A DNA stretch of 64,000 bases from Paracoccaceae bacterium (GTDB taxonomy: Bacteria > Pseudomonadota > Alphaproteobacteria > Rhodobacterales > Rhodobacteraceae). The position numbers and the translations under genes were made by a program. Positions within the stretch are counted from its first letter, which is position 1, and each line of letters begins with the position of its first letter. Below, piece after piece: positions 25,752 through 34,512 of the stretch. The DNA is taken from positions 27,202 to 91,201 of the forward strand of contig JAHDEX010000008.1 in the NCBI GenBank assembly GCA_020628545.1. Reading direction: 5' to 3'. Below the pieces are notes generated by a model. It made no database searches, had not been told where the DNA came from, and saw nothing but the letters and a program-made list of their open reading frames with translations.

Positions 25752-28441
25752 AACTGCTCTAGCAACCGCTTGAGATAGTTTTTCTCGACATCCGGCCGTT
25801 CCTGATCGGCGCTACGGCGACGCAGTTCGTTCAACAGTTCCTCTGCGCGGCGATACACGTCAGGTCCTTGAAGAAGGCCCTGCTGGGTGCTGAAGTTACC
25901 GCCTTCACTTCCCATCTCACGACCAAGGGGGTCGGTCTGGTTCTGACCTGAATTGCCAGCCGTCTCGCCTTCCGCCTGACCTTGGCCTTCCTGATCGGAC
26001 TGGTTCTCTGCGAAGGCGCGGTCAAGGTTTCGCAAACCGTTGCGCAGGGCGTCCAGTGCCTCAGCCTGTTCCTGAATGGCCTCTCCGAGATCGCCGCCGC
26101 GCAATGCATCCTCAGCGCGTTCCATGGCGCCCTCGGCACGCCCGAGTGAATTCTCGGCAAGTTCACCGGCCTCACCGTCGAGATTGGGGATCGCGTCGCG
26201 CAGTTGGTTCAGACCATCGCGCAGCGCGCGTTGCCGCTCCGCGAGTTCGCGTTCGGTGATGCCATTGCCTTGACCGCCTTGGCCATTGTCATTCTGTTCG
26301 CCTTGCTGGCCTTCTTCGCCGAAGGACTGGCCAGAGCCGGACTGTCCTTCTTCTTGCCCGGGTTGGCCTTGCTGCTGACCTTCCTGGCCTTCGCCCTGTT
26401 GTTGGCCCTGCTGGCCTTGTTGCCCTTGCTGACCCTGCTGCTGGCCTTGTTGCTGACCCTGTTGGCCCTGCTGCCCATTCTGCGCTTGCTCACGGCGCTG
26501 GCGGTCAGGGTTCGTCATCTCTTGCAAGCGGCGGAAGGCGTCATCGGACAGATCTTCCTGCTCTTCGATCTGATCTTGCAGGTCTTCCATGGTCTGCTGC
26601 TCTGGCGTGCGGCGACCTTCCCCGCTTCCGCCCTGCTGGCTTTGGGTCATGCGCAGGTTTTCAAGCAGGCGGTTATATTCTTCCATCAAAGCCTGGGCTT
26701 CTGCCATGCGCCCTTCTTCCATCAGCTCCTGAATACGGTCCATGATCGCATCCAGCTGATTCTGGCTCATTTCCTGGGACTGCTGGCCGTTGTTCGCCTG
26801 ATCGGTCCCGTCACCCTCTTCCGGTTCCATCTCTTGCGCCAGCAGATCAAGGTAATCGTCAGTTGCATCACGCAACTCTTGCATGAGTTCCGCGATCTCG
26901 GCATCCGAGGCACCGTTGCGCATCGCTTCTGACAGACGCTCCTGCGCGCGCCGCAGGCGTTCGCGCGCGTCGGCCAAAGTCCCGTCTTCCAATTGGATCG
27001 CTAGGTCCCAAAGCGCCTCAACAAATTCTTCGCGCGCCTCTTCCGGCATCTCTTCGGACACGAAATTGTCGATCCGGCGCATGATCGTCCGCATCCGCAG
27101 GTACGTCACCTCGTTTGAGAAAAGACCTTCAGGGCGGTGCGAAATCGCTTTCATCACCTGCGAAATCCGGCGCGTGTTGGCGCGCGACCACATCAGATCA
27201 CGGCGCTGTTCGATGATGGCTTTTGCGAAGGGCTGAAAGAACCGGCGGCCCGGCAGGATCATTGGTTCAGGATCGCTGGTCGCCACTTGTCCCGCCGCAT
27301 CCACCACCTCGAGCGTCATCGTCACAGGCATGTTCGCGAGGGGATGTTTGGAAAAGTCATCGATAATGAACTCTTCAAAGTCGGTGCGATCCCCGGTGAA
27401 CGGCATGGGCAGATCAAGAACCAGCGGCTCGAACCCTTCCGGTTCAACAGCGAGGCCATAGCGGCGGTCCACGGCATCAAGATCTAGCGCAATCGTCGCT
27501 GTGCCGGACACGACGCCGTAGTCATCCATCGCAAGAAAAGGTTGCGACATTTCACCCATCGCGTCCGCTTCAACCGGCCCCGTCAGTTCCACCAGCGGCG
27601 GCTGGTCGGGCATGACAAAGAGGTTCCACGCGATGCCGTTCTCGCCCGAAATCGTCAGATCACCGTCCTGAGTCGCAGTGAACTGAAACTGATCTTGTGG
27701 CGCGTCTTCCGTCGCTTCATCTGTCGTAGCCACCGTGCCGGAAACGGTTTCAGTGACAGTAAGCGCACCGACTTCGCCGTAGAGCCGTAATGTGATCTGC
27801 GAACCTTCTGGCACGTTCAGACCACCCGCTGGCACATCATTCAAGTAGATCGACGGCTTGCCAGTGTAGGCCGGCGGCTCAACCCATCCTTCCCAGACCG
27901 GTCCCGTCGCCAGTGCAGTCGGGGCATCCGGAGCAGCCACGTCGCCAAGGCGAAACAGTGAGCCGAAAAGAAATGCAACGGCGAAGAAAAGCAGCGCAAT
28001 GAAGCGCAAACCATAGGGATCGCGGTCGGAAACACGCAGATCGGGCGCAATGGGTGCCGCCCCTTTCGCCCGCGCCTCCATCCGGGCCACGTGGGTTCGC
28101 CACACGGCCTCGGATGCCGCATCGCCGCTGCCAATGGCTTGCGTGTCCGCCACAGCCGCAATTGGGCGTCCTGGCAGTGCCGCATCCACGCGATCCATTG
28201 CCTCATCGCTCGTAGGCACAACAAAGCGCCGCGCGCCCCAAACGACCGCGACAACGAAGGCAAGAAGCCCAACAAAACCAACCCCATAGACCCACTCGCG
28301 GGATACGAGGTCATGCCAACCGAAAAGAACTGGCGCCACCAGAACGAACAGAACCGACCACGCGGGCCAGAAGGCGCGGGTGATGTTTTCGGCAATCATC
28401 CCGGCGCGTGTGGCCGTCACCGGCCAGCGCAAAGACTGCAT
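25748..28441 (-). CDS. TIGR02302 family large membrane protein
   Basis: 897 residues. The first 160 residues hold about three membrane helices (FWPAWSVLFVLVAPVLFGW, YGVGFVGLLAFVVAVVWG, FIALLFFAVAFLFGSLF). A periplasmic beta-rich region follows (WVEPPAYTGKPSIYLND, to about 420), then helical Glu/Arg-rich repeats and a Gln/Gly-rich low-complexity tract (about residues 650-727). The C-terminus has EQAEALDALRNGLRNL and DPLGREMG. This matches the TIGR02302 (DUF4175) family of alphaproteobacteria; function unknown. ATG 28441 follows a TTG. It lies 67 bases downstream of lysA on the same strand. Confidence 0.88.
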   Translation of the reverse strand: MQSLRWPVTATRAGMIAENITRAFWPAWSVLFVLVAPVLFGWHDLVSREWVYGVGFVGLLAFVVAVVWGARRFVVPTSDEAMDRVDAALPGRPIAAVADTQAIGSGDAASEAVWRTHVARMEARAKGAAPIAPDLRVSDRDPYGLRFIALLFFAVAFLFGSLFRLGDVAAPDAPTALATGPVWEGWVEPPAYTGKPSIYLNDVPAGGLNVPEGSQITLRLYGEVGALTVTETVSGTVATTDEATEDAPQDQFQFTATQDGDLTISGENGIAWNLFVMPDQPPLVELTGPVEADAMGEMSQPFLAMDDYGVVSGTATIALDLDAVDRRYGLAVEPEGFEPLVLDLPMPFTGDRTDFEEFIIDDFSKHPLANMPVTMTLEVVDAAGQVATSDPEPMILPGRRFFQPFAKAIIEQRRDLMWSRANTRRISQVMKAISHRPEGLFSNEVTYLRMRTIMRRIDNFVSEEMPEEAREEFVEALWDLAIQLEDGTLADARERLRRAQERLSEAMRNGASDAEIAELMQELRDATDDYLDLLAQEMEPEEGDGTDQANNGQQSQEMSQNQLDAIMDRIQELMEEGRMAEAQALMEEYNRLLENLRMTQSQQGGSGEGRRTPEQQTMEDLQDQIEEQEDLSDDAFRRLQEMTNPDRQRREQAQNGQQGQQGQQQGQQQGQQGQQGQQGQQQGEGQEGQQQGQPGQEEGQSGSGQSFGEEGQQGEQNDNGQGGQGNGITERELAERQRALRDGLNQLRDAIPNLDGEAGELAENSLGRAEGAMERAEDALRGGDLGEAIQEQAEALDALRNGLRNLDRAFAENQSDQEGQGQAEGETAGNSGQNQTDPLGREMGSEGGNFSTQQGLLQGPDVYRRAEELLNELRRRSADQERPDVEKNYLKRLLEQF
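26263..26491 (-). repeat. Gln/Gly-rich low-complexity coding repeat
   Basis: Within the TIGR02302 gene, about 75 codons are almost entirely CAG/CAA and GGC/GGT with a few Glu, giving irregular QQG-type units. The plus strand reads as repeated CTGCTGGCC/TTGTTGGCC blocks. Long tracts like this vary in length between strains by slippage. Confidence 0.8.
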
Positions 28442-28508
28442 CAACGAAGGGCTTGGGCGTGCTGTCAGCGGTCAAATCCTTGTGTCACTGGCTTTGACCT
28501 TATGACGG

Positions 28509-29774
28509 TCAGAGCCACGGGGGAAGCGTATCGCGTGCGATCATCTCTTCATAGGTAGGGCGCGGGCGGATAACCGCAAATTGATCTTTGTCTACCAGCA
28601 CCTCTGGGATCAGCGGACGGGAGTTGTATTCAGACGCCATCACAGCGCCGTAAGCCCCGGCAGAGCGGAACGCGATCAGGTCATCGGCATGCACAGGCGC
28701 CATCGCCCGGGACTTGGCGAAAGTATCGCCGCTTTCGCAGACCGGGCCAACGATGTCATATGTCGCAGGCTCTGTCGCCGGTGCGGGTTCAACCACCGGG
28801 ACGATGTCATGATACGCCTCATACATCGCAGGTCTGATCAAATCGTTCATCGCGCCGTCGATGATCAGGAACTTCCGGTCTTCGCCTTCTTTGACGTAGA
28901 TGACCTTCGACACCATCAGCCCGGCATTGCCGGAAATCAGCCGGCCCGGCTCAATCTCCACCTCAACACCAAGATCACCCACACATTTCTTGATCAGCGC
29001 ACCGTAGTCGGACGGCAGCGGTGGCGCCTCATTTGAGCGTGCATAAGGAATGCCAAGACCGCCGCCCAAATCGAGCCGGGTAATCTCATGCCCATCGGCG
29101 CGCAGCTGTTTCGTAAGCTCCGCCACTTTCAGATATGCCGCCTCAAACGGTGCCAGATCAGTCAGTTGCGACCCGATATGGACATCGATGCCAATCACTT
29201 TCAGGCCCGGCATTTTCGCGGCCATCGCATAAACCTCGCGCGCGCGGCTGATCGGGATGCCAAATTTGTTTTCGGACTTGCCGGTCGCAATCTTTGCGTG
29301 GGTTTTGGCGTCCACGTCCGGATTCACCCGCACCGTGATCGGCGCCACCACTCCTAGCGACTGCGCCACTTGGTCAAGCACGATCATCTCCGGCTCGCTT
29401 TCGACGTTGAATTGCCGAATGCCACCCTCCAGCGCCATCCGCATTTCATCAACTGTCTTGCCGACACCGGAGAACACGATCTTTTCGCCCGGCACGCCAG
29501 CCGCTTTCGCCCGCGCATATTCCCCGCCCGAGACCACGTCCATGCCCGCCCCCGCATTTGCGAGCACCTTGAGGATCGCCTGATTGGACAGGGATTTCAT
29601 CGCAAAACATACAAGATGGTCGAGCCCGTCCAACGCGTCATCAAAGAGCTTGAAGTGACGCGTCAACGTCGCGGTCGAATAGACGTAGAAAGGCGTCCCG
29701 ACAGCGGCCGCGATCTCAGAAACAGGAACATCCTCTGCGAAAAGTTGTCCGTCTCGATACAAAAAATGGTCCAT
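28509..29774 (-). CDS. lysA: Diaminopimelate decarboxylase
   Basis: 421-residue PLP enzyme that makes L-lysine from meso-diaminopimelate. The PLP Lys is K60 (CFAMKSLSN); other motifs are GAGMDVVSGGEYARA, HIGSQLTD, LDLGGGLGIPY, EIEPGRLISGNAG, CESGDTFAKSRAM and the C-terminal AGAYGAVMASEYNSRP. ATG 29774 has GGACGG upstream. In related bacteria it directly follows argH and the LptM-like lipoprotein; here a sulfotransferase and DUF2834 gene intervene. Confidence 0.97.
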   Translation of the reverse strand: MDHFLYRDGQLFAEDVPVSEIAAAVGTPFYVYSTATLTRHFKLFDDALDGLDHLVCFAMKSLSNQAILKVLANAGAGMDVVSGGEYARAKAAGVPGEKIVFSGVGKTVDEMRMALEGGIRQFNVESEPEMIVLDQVAQSLGVVAPITVRVNPDVDAKTHAKIATGKSENKFGIPISRAREVYAMAAKMPGLKVIGIDVHIGSQLTDLAPFEAAYLKVAELTKQLRADGHEITRLDLGGGLGIPYARSNEAPPLPSDYGALIKKCVGDLGVEVEIEPGRLISGNAGLMVSKVIYVKEGEDRKFLIIDGAMNDLIRPAMYEAYHDIVPVVEPAPATEPATYDIVGPVCESGDTFAKSRAMAPVHADDLIAFRSAGAYGAVMASEYNSRPLIPEVLVDKDQFAVIRPRPTYEEMIARDTLPPWL

Positions 29775-29872
29775 TCATCCGTCCTGCTCACGCCGTCGCG
29801 CCTTCCTAGCAGATTCGAAAAAAAGCCCAAGTGCCTGAAGTTTATGCAGACCGAAAGAAAAGTTCGCTGTTT

Positions 29873-29887
29873 CCTAAATTTTTTAGG
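29873..29887. promoter_or_regulatory. A+T-rich inverted repeat upstream of lysA and sulfotransferase
   Basis: CCTAAA, three T, TTTAGG form a perfect 6-bp inverted repeat in the 189-base divergent region between lysA and the sulfotransferase gene. It could be an operator or part of a promoter region; no regulator is identified. Confidence 0.3.
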
Positions 29888-29963
29888 TAACGTGGGGTGA
29901 ACATTTGTTACGAATGATTATCTGAACAGAACAGTTTACTCGCCCCATAAAAGAAGCGCATTG

Positions 29964-30803
29964 ATGGAACTCCCGCCGCGCCGATCCCTATTTTGGATTG
30001 CGTCCTACCCTAAGTCAGGAAACACTTGGCTGCGGATTTTTCTGGCGAACTACCTGCTTGGCGGCGACGCGCCACTGTCAATCAACAAGGTTGGTGTTCT
30101 GGGACTCGCCGACGGAGATGCCCGCCACTATGAGCGCGCAAATGACGGGCCTTACGATCTTGCTGATCCAGCACAGACCGTTGCACTGCGTAGCCGGTTC
30201 TTGCGGCAAGCCAATCACAGCGGACCGAAAGTCGCGCTCGTCAAAACACATTGCTTTAACAGCACGATCAACGGTGCCCCCTTGATCCCTCCACAACTGA
30301 GCCGGGGCGCGATCTACGTGATCCGGCATCCCGGGGACGTCGCGTTGTCCTTCGCGAGCCACTACGGGTTGAGCGTAGACGACGCCATTGCGCGCATGGC
30401 TGAGCCAAAGGCGGTGGTCGGCGGCAGCGATGGAACTGCCCTGCAATTTACTTCCCACTGGTCAAGCCATGTCAAAAGCTGGGCCGGTGGCGAAAAGCTG
30501 AAAACCCATGTGGTGCGCTATGAGGATATGCACAGCGATCCGGAAAAAACCTTCGGCAGGGTGCTCCGACATCTGGGCGTGGCCATTGATACCAAAACGC
30601 TCTCGCGCGCGATCAGACACGCCAGCTTCAAAGAGTTGCAGACCCAGGAAGCCGCAGAGGGTTTTGTCGAAAACACACCACATCAGCCGCGTTTCTTCCG
30701 CAAAGGCGAAACTGGCGGGTGGCGTCACAAATTGTCAAAGCAACAGATTCACCAGCTTCACCAAGCGCACGGTCCGGTCATGCAAGCCTTCGGCTACGCC
30801 TGA
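29964..30803 (+). CDS. PAPS-dependent sulfotransferase family protein
   Basis: 279-residue cytosolic-type sulfotransferase. The 5'-phosphosulfate loop is YPKSGNTWLRIFLANYL (residues 14-30) and the 3'-phosphate motif is VIRHPGDVALSFASH near residue 115; VVRYEDMHSDPEKTFGRVLRHLG follows. The C-terminal FFRKGETGGWRHKLS is the usual RKGxxGxWK region. It would move sulfate from PAPS to an unknown acceptor, perhaps a lipid or glycan. Start ATG 29964 lies after a TTG. It splits the usual argH-lysA block and overlaps the convergent DUF2834 gene by 10 bases. Confidence 0.9.
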   Translation: MELPPRRSLFWIASYPKSGNTWLRIFLANYLLGGDAPLSINKVGVLGLADGDARHYERANDGPYDLADPAQTVALRSRFLRQANHSGPKVALVKTHCFNSTINGAPLIPPQLSRGAIYVIRHPGDVALSFASHYGLSVDDAIARMAEPKAVVGGSDGTALQFTSHWSSHVKSWAGGEKLKTHVVRYEDMHSDPEKTFGRVLRHLGVAIDTKTLSRAIRHASFKELQTQEAAEGFVENTPHQPRFFRKGETGGWRHKLSKQQIHQLHQAHGPVMQAFGYA

Positions 30804-31108
30804 CCTCCTGGCCGTGATCGCAAGTAAAGGTAGAGCGGCAGCCCACAACTGACGCCAATGCAATACGTTGCGGGGATCGCAAGCAACCGCAGCCACTGGC
30901 GCGATTGAATTGTCTCTACAAGGACCCAGACTGTCAGCGTGACGGCTGCAATCGTCAGGTCCCAGGTCAGCCCGCTTGTTGCGGCATTTGCGTGCCAGGC
31001 ATCAACCATCGCCATGATGTCCCAGGTGTTTTCCTGAAACCAAGTGATGAAATAATACATCGGATGGATGGTGCCCCAGACGGCAAGGGCGAGCCAGACA
31101 AAGCGCAT
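30794..31108 (-). CDS. DUF2834 family small membrane protein
   Basis: 104 residues with three hydrophobic helices: an N-terminal one (FVWLALAVWGTIHPMYYFI), TWDLTIAAVTLTVWVLVET and LLAIPATYCIGVSCGLPLYLYL. The pattern WFxEN and SGLTWDL is typical of DUF2834. Function unknown. It lies 54 bases downstream of the LptM-like lipoprotein gene on the same strand, so it may share the argH transcript, and its 3' end overlaps the sulfotransferase gene. Confidence 0.78.
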   Translation of the reverse strand: MRFVWLALAVWGTIHPMYYFITWFQENTWDIMAMVDAWHANAATSGLTWDLTIAAVTLTVWVLVETIQSRQWLRLLAIPATYCIGVSCGLPLYLYLRSRPGGQA

Positions 31109-31162
31109 AATCGGTTTCCTACAGTCGCGATAGGCCAGAACCTGTGGCGCGACTGACAGAAA

Positions 31163-31351
31163 TCAATTGCTCGAAATACTCTGCCCCACATTCAGTGAAA
31201 CCGCGCCGTTCGTGACTCCAAAGTTGGTCCCGATCGACGCGCCGTTTGTCCCGACCGTCAGGTTGGTGCTGCTTGTCGGTCGCAACGGTTCACCGTTTGC
31301 GCCACAGGCAGCCAATGCCGCCATTGCCAAGATCAAGCCCACAGATCTCAT
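31163..31351 (-). CDS. LptM-like (LPAM_2) small lipoprotein
   Basis: 62-residue lipoprotein. The signal peptide ends in a lipobox LAAC with Cys16 ([20 protein letters not shown]), followed by EPLRPTS, close to the CGxxGPLxxP pattern of LptM/YifL-type lipoproteins that help mature the LPS transport channel LptDE. The tail is Gly/Asn/Thr-rich. ATG 31351 overlaps the argH TGA (ATGA). Such a lipoprotein between argH and lysA is widespread in Proteobacteria, which supports the call. The LptM role itself is inference. Confidence 0.8.
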   Translation of the reverse strand: MRSVGLILAMAALAACGANGEPLRPTSSTNLTVGTNGASIGTNFGVTNGAVSLNVGQSISSN

Positions 31352-32736
31352 CTCAAGATACCTTTCCACGCCTCCACCTGCGCCAAGACATTCGCTGGTG
31401 CGGTGCCACCAAAACTCGTGCGAGACGCGACAGAGTTTTTGACACCCAAAACATCAAATACGCTCTGCGTGATATCCTGATGGACAGTTTGCATATCGGC
31501 CAGTGACAATTCCGGGAGGTCGCAAGATTTCGCCTCTGCCATCGCGACAAGCGATCCGGTCACATGGTGTGCGTCCCGAAACGGCAGGCCCAGTTCCCGC
31601 ACCAACCAATCCGCAAGATCCGTCGCCGTGGAAAAGCCCGTGGCTGCCGCCTCTTCAAGGGCCTCTACATTCGCGTCCATATCCTTGACCATGCCTGCCA
31701 TCGCTGACAGCGCCAGAAGCAGGTTGTCTGCCGCATCGAAGACCTGCTCTTTGTCTTCCTGCATGTCCTTGGAATAGGTGAGCGGGAGCCCTTTCATCAC
31801 CGTCATCAAGGCCACATTGGCCCCAAAGATCCGCCCGATCTTGGCACGGATCAACTCGGCCGCGTCAGGGTTCCGTTTTTGCGGCATGATCGACGACCCG
31901 GTTGACCACTGGTCGGACATCTTCGCAAACCGGAATTGCGCGGACGACCAGATCACCAGCTCTTCCGCGAGGCGGCTCATATGCATCGCACAGATGGATG
32001 CGGCGGCCAGAAACTCCAGCGCAAAGTCGCGATCCGACACCGCATCAAGCGAATTGGCCATCGGCCTGTCAAAGCCCAGGGCTTTTGCTGTCATCTCCCG
32101 GTCAATCGGGAAGGACGTACCCGCCAGCGCTGCTGCCCCCAGCGGCGAGGTATTCATCCGTTTGCGCGCATCCGCGAACCGCGCCCTGTCGCGCGCGAAC
32201 ATCTCAACATAGGCCAGCATGTGGTGGCCCCATGTGACGGGTTGTGCCACTTGCAAGTGCGTGAAGCCGGGCATCACCCACTCTGCGCCAGCCTCTGCCT
32301 GCCCCAAAAGGGCTTTCATCAACGCCGCGAGGGCGGCATCAACCGCATCACATTGATCACGGACCCAAAGCCGGAAATCCGTCGCTACCTGATCATTCCG
32401 AGAGCGTGCTGTGTGCAACCGCCCTGCTGGCTCTCCGATAATCTCCTTCAACCGCGCTTCGACATTCATGTGGATGTCTTCAAGGGCCGTCGAAAACGTG
32501 AAATCCCCTGCTTCAATTTCTGACAAGACCGTGAGCAACCCTTCACGGATCGCCTCTGCGTCGTTATCGGTAATGATGCCTGTGGCGGCGAGCATTGCTG
32601 CGTGGGCGCGTGAACCTGCGATGTCTTGTGCGGCAAGACGCTGATCAAACCCGATGGAGGCATTGATGGCTTCCATGATGGCGTCTGGTCCGGCGGCGAA
32701 CCGACCGCCCCACATGGCATTCGCGGATTTGGTCAT
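31348..32736 (-). CDS. argH: Argininosuccinate lyase
   Basis: 462-residue enzyme that splits argininosuccinate into arginine and fumarate. Starts [18 protein letters not shown]; has [34 protein letters not shown], and the fumarase-superfamily signature [18 protein letters not shown] with the catalytic Ser. ATG 32736 is chosen by the family N-terminus; a longer frame runs into tlpA. Only 17 bases separate its start from the divergent tlpA start. Overlaps the lipoprotein gene downstream. Confidence 0.97.
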   Translation of the reverse strand: MTKSANAMWGGRFAAGPDAIMEAINASIGFDQRLAAQDIAGSRAHAAMLAATGIITDNDAEAIREGLLTVLSEIEAGDFTFSTALEDIHMNVEARLKEIIGEPAGRLHTARSRNDQVATDFRLWVRDQCDAVDAALAALMKALLGQAEAGAEWVMPGFTHLQVAQPVTWGHHMLAYVEMFARDRARFADARKRMNTSPLGAAALAGTSFPIDREMTAKALGFDRPMANSLDAVSDRDFALEFLAAASICAMHMSRLAEELVIWSSAQFRFAKMSDQWSTGSSIMPQKRNPDAAELIRAKIGRIFGANVALMTVMKGLPLTYSKDMQEDKEQVFDAADNLLLALSAMAGMVKDMDANVEALEEAAATGFSTATDLADWLVRELGLPFRDAHHVTGSLVAMAEAKSCDLPELSLADMQTVHQDITQSVFDVLGVKNSVASRTSFGGTAPANVLAQVEAWKGILR

Positions 32737-32753
32737 AGGAAAGGACACCTCTC

Positions 32754-33329
32754 GTGGGTCAGTTAAATGTGCGTCTGATTGGTTTGGGGCTTTATACCTG
32801 CGCCACCCTGCTTGCAAATGCTGCGGTTGCCGATACTGCCGCACTTGAGGCTTTGCGGGAAGGCGACATGCGCAAGCTGACCTTTCATGCCGCACCGCAA
32901 GCAACCACCGACGAGGTTTTCATCGGTGAAGACGGTGCCGATATGACCCTAGCGGATTATGCTGGCCAGGTTGTTGTATTGAACTTCTGGGCCACATGGT
33001 GCGCACCTTGCAGGGCTGAAATGCCGGGCCTGTCGACCTTGCAAGCCGAGCTTGGCAGTGATGCCTTCAAAGTCGTTACAGTCGCCACTGGCCGCAATCC
33101 GCGCCCTGCGATGGAACGTTTCTTTGCAGAAATCGAAGTCGACAACCTGCCACTGCACGCCGACCCCAAGCAGAAGTTCGCCCGCAGCATGGGTGTTCTC
33201 GGCCTGCCCGTGACGGTGATCCTTGATCAGGACGGGATGGAAATTGCCCGCCTGCAAGGTGACGCTCATTGGGACAGCGACAGTGCCAAGGCAATTGTGA
33301 CTGCGATCCTTGAAGAAACCGCCTCGTAG
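32754..33329 (+). CDS. tlpA: TlpA-type thiol:disulfide interchange protein
   Basis: 191-residue thioredoxin-fold protein, exported or membrane-anchored by its N-terminus (residues 6-26). Active site WCAPC at residues 82-86 with C83 and C86, within [18 protein letters not shown]; cis-Pro in [12 protein letters not shown]. TlpA homologues reduce periplasmic cysteines, for example for cytochrome oxidase copper sites. GTG 32754 gives a good signal anchor; GTG 32769 is an alternative. A divergent tlpA next to argH is known in several alphaproteobacteria. Confidence 0.9.
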   Translation: MGQLNVRLIGLGLYTCATLLANAAVADTAALEALREGDMRKLTFHAAPQATTDEVFIGEDGADMTLADYAGQVVVLNFWATWCAPCRAEMPGLSTLQAELGSDAFKVVTVATGRNPRPAMERFFAEIEVDNLPLHADPKQKFARSMGVLGLPVTVILDQDGMEIARLQGDAHWDSDSAKAIVTAILEETAS

Positions 33330-33343
33330 GAATCGCAGCACTT

Positions 33344-33380
33344 AATTTCTTCTTGCTCAAAATACCTTCCCGCCGAAGGC
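33344..33380 (-). repeat. Possible dispersed intergenic motif of Rhodobacteraceae
   Basis: Read on the minus strand: GCCTTCGGCGGGAAGG, then TATTTTGAGCAAGAAGAAAT. Roseobacter genomes carry many intergenic copies of a similar block (a CGGCGGG segment followed by a TATTT and AAGAAG segment), as far as I recall. It lies after tlpA and is followed at 33398-33414 by a 6-bp hairpin (CACGCT/AGCGTG). No second copy was noticed in this window. Confidence 0.35.
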
Positions 33381-33459
33381 GTCCCGCACCTACCCCACAC
33401 GCTACGACAGCGTGACCAAATCAAATATGTCGCGCGCCCGGCACGGGCGCTCATTTGGA

Positions 33460-33834
33460 TCAGACTTCGCCGTCTTTGCGAAAGGCGCGACTTGAAACGC
33501 TGATGGGGTTCCCAGCCGGATCCTTGGCGTTGGCAAAGGTGTACCCATCGGCTTTATGCGGTCGTGAAAATGTCAGTCCCGCGTCCGCTGCCTTTGCGCA
33601 GAACTCTGCAACGTCGGGTACATCAAACACCAGTTTGACCATGACCTGACCCTCTTTTTGCCGCTGCCCGGCCGGGTGCAACATCAATGCTGCGCCTGTT
33701 CCGGCCGGATCAAGCGCGACAATCCTGTCTTTGGGGTCACGCCGAATCGTGTAGCCAAAATGGCGTGCGTAAAACGCCGCCATCTCATCCAATTTCTTCG
33801 TGTAGATGATAATCCGGCCCAGGGGCGGCGACAC
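33460..33834 (-). CDS. VOC (glyoxalase/bleomycin resistance) family protein
   Basis: 124-residue single VOC domain: GRIIIYTKKLDEMAAFYARHFGY at the N-terminus, VALDPAGTGAALMLHP, VMVKLVFDVPDVAEFC and FANAKDPAGNPISVSSR, with metal-ligand-like His and Glu positions not all kept. GTG 33834 has GGCGGG upstream and begins 1 base after the YqgE stop. Substrate unknown; the family includes dioxygenases, glyoxalases and binding proteins. Monomer would need to dimerise to form a site. Confidence 0.85.
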   Translation of the reverse strand: MSPPLGRIIIYTKKLDEMAAFYARHFGYTIRRDPKDRIVALDPAGTGAALMLHPAGQRQKEGQVMVKLVFDVPDVAEFCAKAADAGLTFSRPHKADGYTFANAKDPAGNPISVSSRAFRKDGEV

Positions 33835-33835
33835 G

Positions 33836-34411
33836 CTACGCCCGCCCTGCCGCGCCTGACAACATCAATGGGTCGATCCCAAGAACCTTCAACGCGGCGG
33901 CCCATTTATACTCATTCGCCCGGCCGAAGATGATCTCCTCACGCGGATCGCACGTCAGCCACGCGTTACTGGCGATCTCCTCTTCCAGCTGCCCCGGGCC
34001 CCAGCCTGCATAGCCCAGCGCCAGCAGCGACGTATCCGGGCCACGGCCTTGGGCCAGATCTTCCAGCACGTCCATCGTTGCGGTCATGCTGATCCGTTCT
34101 GCCACGTCCATTGTGCCGGATTCGGATTTGTAATCGTCTGTGTGCAGCACAAAGCCACGCGAATGCTCGACAGGACCACCGATGTGAACGCGAATATCGC
34201 GCAGACCGGCTTGCGGCTGAATACCAAGTTGTTCCAGCAGATGTGCAAAACGAATGTCAGGCGCGGGTTTGTTGACGATCAGACCCATTGCGCCCTCGTC
34301 CGAGTGCGCGCACATGTAAACGACGCTCCTTGAGAACGTGTCGCCACCAAGGTCCGGCATCGCAATCAAGAGCTTGCCGCAAAGATCCATTTCATGTTCC
34401 GACATACCCAT
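33836..34411 (-). CDS. YqgE/AlgH family protein
   Basis: 191 residues, UPF0301 family: LCGKLLIAMPDLGGDTFSRSVVYMCAHSDEGAMGLIVNKP at residues 10-49, HIGGPVEHSRGFVLH, LALGYAGWGPGQLEEEI and NAWLTCDPREEIIFG. Cytoplasmic, function unresolved, though AlgH was named from an alginate-regulation locus. ATG 34411 is used; an ATG two codons later is an alternative. Coupled to the VOC gene downstream, and divergent from the DsbD-like gene. Confidence 0.93.
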   Translation of the reverse strand: MGMSEHEMDLCGKLLIAMPDLGGDTFSRSVVYMCAHSDEGAMGLIVNKPAPDIRFAHLLEQLGIQPQAGLRDIRVHIGGPVEHSRGFVLHTDDYKSESGTMDVAERISMTATMDVLEDLAQGRGPDTSLLALGYAGWGPGQLEEEIASNAWLTCDPREEIIFGRANEYKWAAALKVLGIDPLMLSGAAGRA

Positions 34412-34512
34412 AACATGGCTGCCAGAGCGATGTGGCGCAAGTGCCCACCCACGGAAGCCTCGCCATAACGTGAGTTCAGTTTCAGCCTGAAACAGTTATG
34501 GAGGTGTCAGCC

